In this document: piece by piece, positions 53,297 to 61,204 of the stretch | How the letters are laid out: each line of letters opens with the position of its first letter | How positions within the stretch are numbered: position 1 is the stretch's first letter | Assembly: GCA_007896885.1 (NCBI GenBank) | Contig: VOIU01000006.1 | Location: 123,381-187,380 of the forward strand | Source of the DNA: Bacteroidaceae bacterium HV4-6-C5C | GTDB lineage: Bacteria; Bacteroidota; Bacteroidia; Bacteroidales; Bacteroidaceae | Length of the DNA stretch: 64,000 bases | Direction of reading: 5' to 3' | Program-made: the position numbers and the translations under genes | Notes under the pieces: model-generated | What the model saw: only the letters and a program-made list of their open reading frames with translations | Told to the model about the DNA's origin: nothing | Database searches by the model: none

Positions 53297-54400
53297 TTAT
53301 AATTCTTGCTTTACTAATTTTAAGGCTGCTTTAATTGTGTCATCCATATCAGCATAAGCATATTGAGCCAATCTTCCTCCGAATAGCACATTATTCCAGC
53401 TTTCAGAAAGCTCTTCGTATTTTTTATATAACCTGCTGTTTGTTTCGTCATTGATCGGATAATATGCTTCTTTCCCTAGAGTATAGTTTTCTGGATATTC
53501 GTAGGTAATTATCGTATTTTCTTGTGTCCCAAACTCAAAGTGTTTATGCTCGATAATTCGCGTATAAGGGACCTCTCTCTCCGTATAATTTATGACTGCA
53601 TTGCCTTGGTAGTTCTTTGTGTTCAACTTTTTGTGTTCAAAGCGGAGACTACGATATTCCAAATGACCAAAGCGAAAATTAAAGAACTCATCTATACATC
53701 CGGTGAATAATATTTTGGTTGAAATATTTTCAAAGTATTCCTTCTTTGAAAAATAGTCTGTATTGATTTGGACTTCAACTCTTTCAAGTAGCCTGTTTAT
53801 CAGTTTATTATACCCGCCTATTGGAATCCCTTGATATGTGTCATTGAAATAATTATTATCAAACGTGAATCGAAAAGGTATTCGTTTAATAATAAAAGCC
53901 GGTAATTCTGTTGCTGGTCTACCCCATTGTTTTTCTGTATATCCTTTAATGAGGCGTTCATAGATATCTTTTCCACAAAGCTTTAAGGCTTGTTCTTCTA
54001 AATTTGCAGGGTCGTATATGTGAGAAAACTCGTTACGCTGTTCGTCTATTTTCGCTTGTGCTTCTATTGGTGTTTTTACTCCCCATAATTGATAAAAAGT
54101 GTTCATATTGAAAGGGAGATTGTACAATTGCCCCTTGAATGCAGCTATAGGAGAATTCGTATATCGATTGAACTCTACAAATCCATTCGCATATTCCCAT
54201 ATATCTTTGTCATCGGTATGAAAGATGTGGGCTCCATATTTATGCACATTAATGCTTTCTACTGTTTCGCAAAATATGTTGCCACCTACATGATTTTTTT
54301 TTTCTATAACGAGACATTTCTTACCTCTTTTTGTAGCTTCGTGTGCAAAAACAGCTCCAAATAGTCCTGCTCCCACAATTAAGTAGTCATACTGTTTCAT
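53297..54400 (-). CDS. glf: UDP-galactopyranose mutase
   Basis: 367 residues. FAD-binding start YLIVGAGLFGAVFAHEATKRGK with the GxGxxG motif, IEKKNHVGGN, KYGAHIFHTDD, GYTEKQWGRP, and the C-terminal FGGRLAQYAYADMDDTIKAAL with the Arg and Asp that bind the sugar. It converts UDP-Galp to UDP-Galf, so the glycan probably contains galactofuranose. An A10 tract (T10 at 54294-54303 on the plus strand) lies at codons 33-36. Overlaps the upstream galactofuranosyltransferase-like gene by 4 bases. Confidence 0.96.
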   Translation of the reverse strand: MKQYDYLIVGAGLFGAVFAHEATKRGKKCLVIEKKNHVGGNIFCETVESINVHKYGAHIFHTDDKDIWEYANGFVEFNRYTNSPIAAFKGQLYNLPFNMNTFYQLWGVKTPIEAQAKIDEQRNEFSHIYDPANLEEQALKLCGKDIYERLIKGYTEKQWGRPATELPAFIIKRIPFRFTFDNNYFNDTYQGIPIGGYNKLINRLLERVEVQINTDYFSKKEYFENISTKILFTGCIDEFFNFRFGHLEYRSLRFEHKKLNTKNYQGNAVINYTEREVPYTRIIEHKHFEFGTQENTIITYEYPENYTLGKEAYYPINDETNSRLYKKYEELSESWNNVLFGGRLAQYAYADMDDTIKAALKLVKQEL

Positions 54401-55434
54401 AGTCTTTCACTGTTTATGGCATTTATTGCATCTTTTAAAGCATTCATTATAAAATATCCTTCAGATAATCTTGTATTTAATAATTGAATATTATGCTTCA
54501 TGATTCGGTATTGATCTTCAGTAATATCTGTTAGAATAGACTCTATTTCAGTGAGTGATTCAATGCAGAAGCCTATCCGCTCTTTTTCTATAAAAGATGC
54601 CAATGCGGCTTGTTTCCATATAATAACAGGGAGCCCACACCTAATGTATAGCGATGTTTTATGAGGGTTATTATACTTGAGGTATTCACCAAATTCTCCT
54701 GTGCATGCATCCAATGAATCTCCATCCCATACCAGACCAAATTCGCCTATACTATTACTGATAAGTCTATCTGCAGGAACAAATCCCATATATTGAAAAT
54801 ATTCGCTTTTGATAACTTTTTCTTTATCAAGGCCTTTCCCATATAACAGAAAGCAGAATGATTTTATATGTGGTCCAATCTTATAAAGAAAAGCGTTCTT
54901 TTGCTGATATAATACTCCTGCATACACTACTCTGTAGGGTTTGTTGACGGGCCTTTCAAAGTCTGCTTGATTATCCGAAAGAAAATCAAATATTCCGAGT
55001 TCTCCGATAGGCTTTTTACAGCCATTCTCTATCAACCACTGCTTCATCCTACTATTATGAGCTATGATGTAATCAGCATGATTCAGGCGTTCTATTTCTT
55101 TTTGGATGCTTAATTTTTTGCGTCTGAAGCTTCCAAGATCGTGTATTACAACTATAATCTTTGCATCCTTAAAATGAGTTATATTACAAACAAAGGAAAA
55201 ATATTTTTTTAGCGGATATTGCAGGACGATACGATCATCCTGATGTATACTAAAAAGAGTCTTCAACACACCTAGAAGTGTAATAAGGAAGGCAATAACA
55301 GCATTAGAATAGGTTGATTGTTTTATACCGACATTCCGAAACCCGTGGTCAGACATGACTCGTTCAATATCAGTTTTAGCTTTATTGCCAGCAAGTGATG
55401 TATTCTTATAATTGCGTGATAAATAACAGTTCAT
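54397..55434 (-). CDS. Galactofuranosyltransferase-like glycosyltransferase
   Basis: 345 residues. It is of the type annotated as beta-1,6-galactofuranosyltransferase (WbbI/WcmC-like): IIVVIHDLGSFRRK, ADYIIAHNSRMKQWLIENGC, VVYAGVL, YFQYMGFVPADRLI, FGLVWDGDSLDACTGEFGEYLKYNNPHKTSLYIRCGLPVI. This last stretch (about residues 236-275) is the most typical. The start of the product overlaps the kinase gene by 4 bases and it is followed by glf, which supplies UDP-Galf. Acceptor unknown. Confidence 0.82.
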   Translation of the reverse strand: MNCYLSRNYKNTSLAGNKAKTDIERVMSDHGFRNVGIKQSTYSNAVIAFLITLLGVLKTLFSIHQDDRIVLQYPLKKYFSFVCNITHFKDAKIIVVIHDLGSFRRKKLSIQKEIERLNHADYIIAHNSRMKQWLIENGCKKPIGELGIFDFLSDNQADFERPVNKPYRVVYAGVLYQQKNAFLYKIGPHIKSFCFLLYGKGLDKEKVIKSEYFQYMGFVPADRLISNSIGEFGLVWDGDSLDACTGEFGEYLKYNNPHKTSLYIRCGLPVIIWKQAALASFIEKERIGFCIESLTEIESILTDITEDQYRIMKHNIQLLNTRLSEGYFIMNALKDAINAINSERL

Positions 55435-56186
55435 TCTTTTTTTGTTCGCTTAGGGATTAACATTTTCTTAAGATCATCCTTTCTTTCGAATTTATCCAGC
55501 GCCTTTATGGCTTCATTTACGCTGTTCGGCACGTTCCAATCTCGTAATTTGGCATACTGTGTAACGATATCTACTAGCAAATCACGTCGATGAGTTACTC
55601 GTTTAAAATTGTTTAGGCACTCTGTAGCTGTCGGATTTTCTTTAAACTTGGATCTGTTGGTATCAATAACGGCAAATTGGAATCCGGTTTCTTCATTTCC
55701 TTTATAGAGAATATTGTCTAAGTTAGAGTCTCCATGTAGAAATCCTTTGCAATGCAGCTCTTTCAAGAACGCAGCTAATGCTTTTACCAAACTTTGGTCA
55801 TAGACCGATTGTTCTACGAGAATGGGGTATAGTGAAGAATAAGTGGATACTGTAGAAATAAAGTAGCAGTATGAGAGTAATCCACATTTTTTTTCTTCAA
55901 TATACGCAATAGCTTGTGGTGTTTCAATGTTTAGAGAATGTAATTTTTGAGCAAAAATGAAAGCTCTTTCAGCTTTGCTTTTTCTGAAAAATGTATAGAT
56001 AAAGCGTTGAAGGATAGATGGCCTTTTATATCGCTTTACAACCCATTCACCATATTCCGTATGGAAATGTTTTACTAAGTTACGTCCTTTATAAAGTGTC
56101 TCACCAGCTAATTCATAATTTTTAATTAACTCATATATTGCTGTGTGGGCTTTTTCGTACCCGGGATCAAGGATGATTTTCATCAA
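55431..56186 (-). CDS. Lipopolysaccharide kinase-like protein (InaA/WaaP/KdkA family)
   Basis: 251 residues with a protein-kinase-like fold: VVKRYKRPS near 47-55 with the ATP Lys, GFLHGDSNLDNILY (about 147-160) as the catalytic loop, and FAVIDTNRSKF with the metal-binding Asp near 178. It should phosphorylate Kdo or a core sugar in LPS. It overlaps the GT9 gene by 4 bases and the next gene by 4 bases; GT9, kinase and DUF4254 form a tight core-synthesis cassette. Confidence 0.82.
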   Translation of the reverse strand: MMKIILDPGYEKAHTAIYELIKNYELAGETLYKGRNLVKHFHTEYGEWVVKRYKRPSILQRFIYTFFRKSKAERAFIFAQKLHSLNIETPQAIAYIEEKKCGLLSYCYFISTVSTYSSLYPILVEQSVYDQSLVKALAAFLKELHCKGFLHGDSNLDNILYKGNEETGFQFAVIDTNRSKFKENPTATECLNNFKRVTHRRDLLVDIVTQYAKLRDWNVPNSVNEAIKALDKFERKDDLKKMLIPKRTKKE

Positions 56187-57205
56187 TTTACAATCTTTTC
56201 TATTTTAGTTATTATCATTTCCGGGCTTATCCTTTGCAAGCAAGCGTAATCTTTTCTATAACAGTCTTTATTGCCGAAAATTGAACATGGGCGACATGGT
56301 AAATCCGTCTCTACCGCATTTTGCGTGTCTTGCATCCACCCCATGAATCCGGCAAAGTAATGAGTAGCTCCCCAAATGGAGACGACAGGGGTGCCGACAA
56401 GCGATGCAAGATGCATATTTGCGGAATCCATCGAAATCATTACTCTAAGATAACTCATTAAAGCCAATTCTTCATTTAGTGTGAGGCTACCTGCTAATGA
56501 GGCGACGTTGGGATATGCTGAACTCCATTCATCTAAAATTTCTTTTTCTAAAACCCCACCAAATAGAAATATTTGATATTTTGGATGTAAGGATAGTTGC
56601 TTTATCAATTTTACAACACTTTCTTCAGGTAGTCTTTTACCTTTATGTGCTGCAAAAGGTGCTATTCCTATCCAAAATTTATCATTTGGTACGCCAGTAA
56701 AATGGACAAACTTCTTTAAGTCTCCCTTTCCATCTCCGAATATGGAATGAAAAGAAGTTTTTATTGGATATCCAAGCTCTTCAAAAACCTTCTCATAGCG
56801 AGCAAATGAAGAAGGTAACTGCTTCATAATTTTATGCTCTTTCCTTACTAGCCTCCTTTTATCTTTTCGCCCTTTATCAATGTGTTTTGTTTGCTTACCT
56901 GTTAGTTGGAAAAGGATGCGGAGCATTTTTGTGCGGAGTACATTGTGCAAATCGGCAACGAGATTAAATTTTTCTTTTTTTAAAGAGCAGAATAATCTGA
57001 ATAGACTAAACACGTTGGCATACTCATTCTCTTTCAATCCTCGAAAATGAAAATTTGAAGGCATGTGCTCAAATAGCGGTTCTACAGAAGCCTTGCTTAG
57101 GAACATAATTTCTATTTCCGGGTACTGTTGGGCGAAAGAAGTTATGACGGGTATGGTCATTGCTACATCGCCTAGAGCTGAAAGCCTAATAATCAATATT
57201 TTCAT
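56183..57205 (-). CDS. Glycosyltransferase family 9 protein (heptosyltransferase-like)
   Basis: 340 residues. GT9 marks: ILIIRLSALGDVAMTIPVI at the N-terminus, NLVADLHNVLRTKMLRIL, WIGIAPFAAHKGKRLPEE, then SMDSANMHLASLVGTPVVSIWGATH (about 257-280), the donor site. Heptosyltransferases of LPS core (WaaC/F/Q) are the known members; Bacteroides core sugar identity is not set by the sequence. Overlaps neighbours by 4 bases on both sides. The C-terminus carries a four-Cys cluster (PCRPCSIFGNKDCYRKDYAC), possibly metal binding. Confidence 0.9.
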   Translation of the reverse strand: MKILIIRLSALGDVAMTIPVITSFAQQYPEIEIMFLSKASVEPLFEHMPSNFHFRGLKENEYANVFSLFRLFCSLKKEKFNLVADLHNVLRTKMLRILFQLTGKQTKHIDKGRKDKRRLVRKEHKIMKQLPSSFARYEKVFEELGYPIKTSFHSIFGDGKGDLKKFVHFTGVPNDKFWIGIAPFAAHKGKRLPEESVVKLIKQLSLHPKYQIFLFGGVLEKEILDEWSSAYPNVASLAGSLTLNEELALMSYLRVMISMDSANMHLASLVGTPVVSIWGATHYFAGFMGWMQDTQNAVETDLPCRPCSIFGNKDCYRKDYACLQRISPEMIITKIEKIVN

Positions 57206-57807
57206 TTCTTCCCGTATAGCACAGGGTTTAAATTCGGGTCATTGTACATTTTCATTTGCTTGTATACTTTCATATACTTATTCCCGCTTTCAATGTCATA
57301 TAATAACTGTTCGATAGCGCTTGAAAGATCTTTTTGCTGTTCCAATAAGATGTTCAGTTTATCTGAACATTGTTTATGGTGCTCGGGTGTCGTATCTGTG
57401 CGCTCCACTTCCTGACACATGTGATAAATTTTTAAAGCGAGTATGGATAAGCGATCGATAGCCCACGCCGGACTCTCTGTATTTATTTGTGCGTTATCCT
57501 GAATTTTAACAGACTTATATTTATCCAAGAAATAGCTATCAATTAGCTCCACAAGGTCTGTGCGGTCCTGATTAGACTTATCAATACGTCTTTTGAGTAC
57601 TAGTGCAGCGGATGGATCAATACTTGGATCACGTATAATATCTTCAAAATGCCATTGCACTGTGTCTATCCAATTCTTTAGGTAAAGATAATACTCAATA
57701 CTTTTTATAGGGTAAGGATTTTGAATGGGGGCATCTACATTGTCAACCTTGTGATATTCACAGATTGATTTTTCGAATATGCTGTTGCAAAGTTCTGTAA
57801 AGCTCAT
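57202..57807 (-). CDS. DUF4254 domain protein
   Basis: 201 residues from the ATG at 57807 (MSFTELCNSIFEKSI). The open frame starts at 57849, but a -7 box (57854-57847) overlaps that codon, so the downstream ATG is preferred. All-helical and charged, with NWIDTVQWHFEDIIRDPSIDP (around 50-70) typical of DUF4254 proteins, found next to heptosyltransferase genes in Bacteroidetes LPS loci. Function unknown; it overlaps the GT9 gene by 4 bases. First gene of the minus-strand core cassette. Confidence 0.78.
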   Translation of the reverse strand: MSFTELCNSIFEKSICEYHKVDNVDAPIQNPYPIKSIEYYLYLKNWIDTVQWHFEDIIRDPSIDPSAALVLKRRIDKSNQDRTDLVELIDSYFLDKYKSVKIQDNAQINTESPAWAIDRLSILALKIYHMCQEVERTDTTPEHHKQCSDKLNILLEQQKDLSSAIEQLLYDIESGNKYMKVYKQMKMYNDPNLNPVLYGKK

Positions 57808-57846
57808 AAACTCGTTTTTATTGGGTAGAATAAAATATTTTAGATA

Positions 57847-57854
57847 CAAAGCTA
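57847..57854 (-). promoter_or_regulatory. -7 box of the DUF4254-GT9-kinase-GalfT-glf operon
   Basis: Minus strand 57854-57847 reads TAGCTTTG (exact TAnnTTTG), 39 bases before the preferred DUF4254 start at 57807. It overlaps the longer start codon at 57849 and argues against it. No clear -33. Confidence 0.5.
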
Positions 57855-57894
57855 TATAAAGTTTTCAAAATTTTCAATTATTGGCGAATAAAAG

Positions 57895-57902
57895 TACCTT
57901 TG
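57895..57902 (+). promoter_or_regulatory. -7 box of the second TagF-like operon
   Basis: TACCTTTG (TAnnTTTG) on the plus strand, about 198 bases before the start codon at 58100, giving a long leader. Within the leader are a 17-codon frame from 57937, an imperfect palindrome tgcagtaaactgca near 57989, and a small stem ggcaa/ttgcc near 58066-58083. Confidence 0.5.
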
Positions 57903-58099
57903 TGCCTTGTTAACCTTAGATCTAAATTAATCCATTATGAACATTTTTTCACTTATCCCTTGTAAGTTCTACTTATTTTTAGGTGGATGATGCAGTAAAC
58001 TGCAAGAATTCTCGTTTTTTAATTAAGTAGTTATTTGATAGGCTTACAATATTCTTTGGGATTTCGGCAATACTACTGTTGCCCTAAAAAGATAGATGT

Positions 58100-59173
58100 A
58101 TGAAAAGACATTTTTTATTTTTTGTTTCTGTTGCATATTCTTATCCAATACTTCGTCCTCTTCAAGAGGAAATATGGAGGCGGGGGGATGATGTAGCTTG
58201 GTTTGTTGAAGATGATTGCCCCATTCTATTGAAAAATAATGAGACGCTCCTCCGGACGTTGCAAGATGTATTGGATTATAACCCCATTGCGACTTTTGCA
58301 CCGGGAAATTATATTTATGACTTTTTTCCAGGGGTTAAAGTATCTCTTTTTCATGGATATCCTATAAATAAACGTGGGGATGAAAAAGACGACCATTTCT
58401 CCATTAGAGGCTGGTTTGATATATATTGTACTCAAGGTGAAAGCAGTACATTACCCTTCAAGAAACTTGAAACGAAATATGGTTTTTTTAAAGTTTATGA
58501 GACAGGCTGGTGCAAGACGGATGCGTTGGTAAATAAATCTACTACTGCTCAAGTCCGGCATGATCGTCCTGTAATATTGTATTCTTCTACTTTCACAAAA
58601 GATATAACTTCTGCACCTCATTTATTCGAAACTCTTAGTAGATTAGTAAGAGAAAAACCTTGGGATTGGATTATTTCCTTTCATCCGATGTTTCAAGACC
58701 TTAGTGTGCTAAATCAATATAAAGAATTAGCCCGCGCATGCCCCAATGTAACTTTTAATGAAAGCGGACTGGTGGACGCAGAACTACTGAATAGTGCAGA
58801 TGTCTTATTATCAGATGCCTCCTCTGTGATTATTGAGTTTATGCTGCTCGATAAACCTGTAGTAACATACCGCAATACAACTCCGGGAAGACATCTGCTG
58901 AATGTGACAGATCCACTAGATGTTGAAGAAGCAATAGCAAAAGCCATTACCCGTCCAAGCGGACTGATGGCTGATATTCGTTCATATGTAACTATGCATG
59001 AAGCACATGCTGATGGGCATTCTTCAGCGCGAGTATTAGACGCAGTAAACAATTACATTTGGTATTTCCAAGAAAAGGTGAGGCCAAAACCGTTGAATTT
59101 GATGCGTAAATTGAAGTTACGTTGGAAAGCCGGATATTCTTTTATTCCCGGATTTATTGGAACTAATATCTAA
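58100..59173 (+). CDS. CDP-glycerol glycerophosphotransferase-like protein (TagB/TagF family), second copy
   Basis: 357 residues. Same architecture as the copy at 49476: a VKVSLFHGYPINKRGDEKD motif (about 78-95), ETGWCKTD, LILYSSTF-type strand, and SDASSVIIEFMLLDKPVVT (about 235-253). The two proteins differ through much of their length, so they may use different acceptors or act in sequence (primase and polymerase type). Leads a plus-strand operon with three glycosyltransferases; the next gene starts 16 bases after its stop. Confidence 0.85.
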   Translation: MKRHFLFFVSVAYSYPILRPLQEEIWRRGDDVAWFVEDDCPILLKNNETLLRTLQDVLDYNPIATFAPGNYIYDFFPGVKVSLFHGYPINKRGDEKDDHFSIRGWFDIYCTQGESSTLPFKKLETKYGFFKVYETGWCKTDALVNKSTTAQVRHDRPVILYSSTFTKDITSAPHLFETLSRLVREKPWDWIISFHPMFQDLSVLNQYKELARACPNVTFNESGLVDAELLNSADVLLSDASSVIIEFMLLDKPVVTYRNTTPGRHLLNVTDPLDVEEAIAKAITRPSGLMADIRSYVTMHEAHADGHSSARVLDAVNNYIWYFQEKVRPKPLNLMRKLKLRWKAGYSFIPGFIGTNI

Positions 59174-59189
59174 AGACTGTTGATGAATA

Positions 59190-60185
59190 ATGAAATGTGA
59201 GTCACTTCCTTTGATCAGTATTATTGTCCCAGTATATAATGTAAGAGCTTATTTAAGGAAGTGTCTTGACTCTATTTGTGGGCAAACATATAAAAATCTC
59301 GAGATAGTAGTCGTGGATGATGGTTCTACAGATGGTTCGGGTGAAATTTGTGATGAATATGCCCAATTGGATAATCGGGTGAAAGTAATACATAGCAAAA
59401 ATGGAGGGTTAAGTTCTGCTCGAAATATAGGACTCAACAACGCTTTAGGTGAATACATAGGCTTTGTAGATAGTGACGACTGGATAGATTATGATATGTA
59501 TGAATTCTTATGGGAACTCTTGAATACAAGAAAAGCAGATTTGGCTATATGTTCGCATTATATAGAAAAGCAAAATAAAACGAAAGTAAAATACGTTTCG
59601 AACGAGGTTACCGAATTGACATCTACAAAAGCTATCCGTCTTTTATCGGAAGATAAAATTATTAGAAATTATGCTTGCGATAAACTTTTTAAGAGATATT
59701 TGTTCGAAGAACTGAGATTCCCCTTAAATCGTTATTTTGAAGACATTGCTGTAATGTATAAAATCTTTTATAATGCTCAAAAGATAGTAATGAAAGGAGT
59801 CCCCAAATATCATTATTTGATTCGCGAAGATAGCATCATGCAAAGTCTGTATGATCCTAAAAAAGAATATCATTTATTCCTTGCCGTATATGAACAGAGT
59901 AATTTTATATTAGAAAAACAAATGTGGGACAGAACTCCGATATTTGTTATTCAACGCGGGATTCATCTTATAGATCATATAATGCTCGTCCCTCCAACTT
60001 CTTGCACAGAAAAAATAGTAAATGATGTACTCGATAAAATGCATTGCTATGATACCTTTAATTGGCAGAAAATAGGGCTGTTAAGCGCTTTGAAGCGATG
60101 GAGCATTTATAACCATTTGCCTCTATATCGCTCATTTTATTATTTCTATAGGTTATTATTTAAGTTGAAGAGACATCGTGTTTAA
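59190..60185 (+). CDS. Family 2 glycosyltransferase
   Basis: 331 residues, GT-A fold. ISIIVPVYNVRAYLRKCLDSI, VVDDGSTDGSGEICDEY, GGLSSARNIGLNNALGEYIGFVDSDDWID (DxD metal site about 87-100). The DDWID end and the C-terminal helical region (about 200-331) place it with capsule/LPS-type GT2 enzymes. Donor and acceptor unknown. Part of the operon with the second TagF-like gene; 12-base gap to the next gene. Confidence 0.9.
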   Translation: MKCESLPLISIIVPVYNVRAYLRKCLDSICGQTYKNLEIVVVDDGSTDGSGEICDEYAQLDNRVKVIHSKNGGLSSARNIGLNNALGEYIGFVDSDDWIDYDMYEFLWELLNTRKADLAICSHYIEKQNKTKVKYVSNEVTELTSTKAIRLLSEDKIIRNYACDKLFKRYLFEELRFPLNRYFEDIAVMYKIFYNAQKIVMKGVPKYHYLIREDSIMQSLYDPKKEYHLFLAVYEQSNFILEKQMWDRTPIFVIQRGIHLIDHIMLVPPTSCTEKIVNDVLDKMHCYDTFNWQKIGLLSALKRWSIYNHLPLYRSFYYFYRLLFKLKRHRV

Positions 60186-60197
60186 AAAAAAGAAAAG

Positions 60198-61175
60198 ATG
60201 CAGCTACCTTTAGTAAGTGTTATTATACCTAACTATAATTATGCCCAATTTTTAGAACAGCGTATTGATTCCGTATTGAATCAATCTTATCTCAATATTG
60301 AAGTCATTTTGCTAGATGATGCTTCCACTGATCACAGTTTACAGGTTATTGAGAATTACCGATTTGATTCACGTATTTCTCATATAAAAATAAATTCATT
60401 AAATTCAGGCTCTCCTTTCTCCCAATGGAAAAAAGGACTTGAATTAGCGAGTGGTAAATATGTTTGGATTGCTGAAAGTGACGATTATGCCGATCTCTCT
60501 TTCTTATCAATAACAGTACCTTTATTAGAAAAGTATGTTGAAGCTTCATTCTGTTTTGCTGGCGGATATCGTGTAGATGAATCGGGATGTATAATGAAAT
60601 TAGATTATGATAGATGGGGGAGGAAACAGAAAACTTCTAGAAAGGGCTATAATGTCTTTAATGGAACAGAATATATTCTGCATAATTTATTTTGGCGTTC
60701 ATACGTTTATAATGCAAGTGGCGTACTCTTTAGACGAGATTTAGCTGTAAATCTTGATTTTGACTTATGCATTTCTATGCATTGCAGTGGTGATTGGTTG
60801 TTTTGGACAGAAATGGCTCGTTTTGGGCAAGTCATTGAGGTTTATAAGAAATTGAATTATTGCCGTTATCACATGAACAGTGCATCTACTCAAGCTAAGA
60901 AAACAGGCAAGTCTTTAGAGGAAGATATGGTTGTTGTAGGGCAAATTGAAAAGTATTACTTTCTTCATCTTAGTTATTATAAGCGGACTTTGCGTCATGG
61001 CATTTTTTATAAAAAAATAATGCGAGCGCCAATAACAAATGAAATGAAGAAAAAACTGTATGAGAAATTGAAACAAAATTTCAAAAGTGGAATTGAGGCA
61101 TATTTTTTAGAGAGATTTAATAAGTTTTTAAGTGTGTTACCCTGTGTACTGACAGAGAAGAGAGATCGGTTGTAG
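60198..61175 (+). CDS. Family 2 glycosyltransferase (related to N-terminal domain of the next protein)
   Basis: 325 residues. VSVIIPNYNYAQFLEQRIDSVLNQSY, ILLDDASTDHS, SPFSQWKKGLELASGKYVWIAESDDYAD (DxD-type AESDD site). The same wording, nearly word for word, is found in the N-terminal GT2 part of the next protein (NKGLELAKGEYIWIAESDDYCD), so the two arose by duplication. A His-rich and Cys-containing stretch SMHCSGDWLFWTEM follows around 195-208. Donor and acceptor unknown. Confidence 0.9.
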   Translation: MQLPLVSVIIPNYNYAQFLEQRIDSVLNQSYLNIEVILLDDASTDHSLQVIENYRFDSRISHIKINSLNSGSPFSQWKKGLELASGKYVWIAESDDYADLSFLSITVPLLEKYVEASFCFAGGYRVDESGCIMKLDYDRWGRKQKTSRKGYNVFNGTEYILHNLFWRSYVYNASGVLFRRDLAVNLDFDLCISMHCSGDWLFWTEMARFGQVIEVYKKLNYCRYHMNSASTQAKKTGKSLEEDMVVVGQIEKYYFLHLSYYKRTLRHGIFYKKIMRAPITNEMKKKLYEKLKQNFKSGIEAYFLERFNKFLSVLPCVLTEKRDRL

Positions 61176-61204
61176 ACTTTTTACTAAATAAAAAATGTTA
61201 GAGT

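Noticed and set aside
52233..57849. Invertible promoter region typical of Bacteroides capsule loci
   Set aside because: No pair of recombinase-type inverted repeats and no UpxY/UpxZ-like gene was seen near the locus.
57937..57990. 17-codon frame in the leader of the second TagF-like gene as a real small protein
   Set aside because: Too short to support by sequence alone; kept only as a possible leader peptide within a finding.
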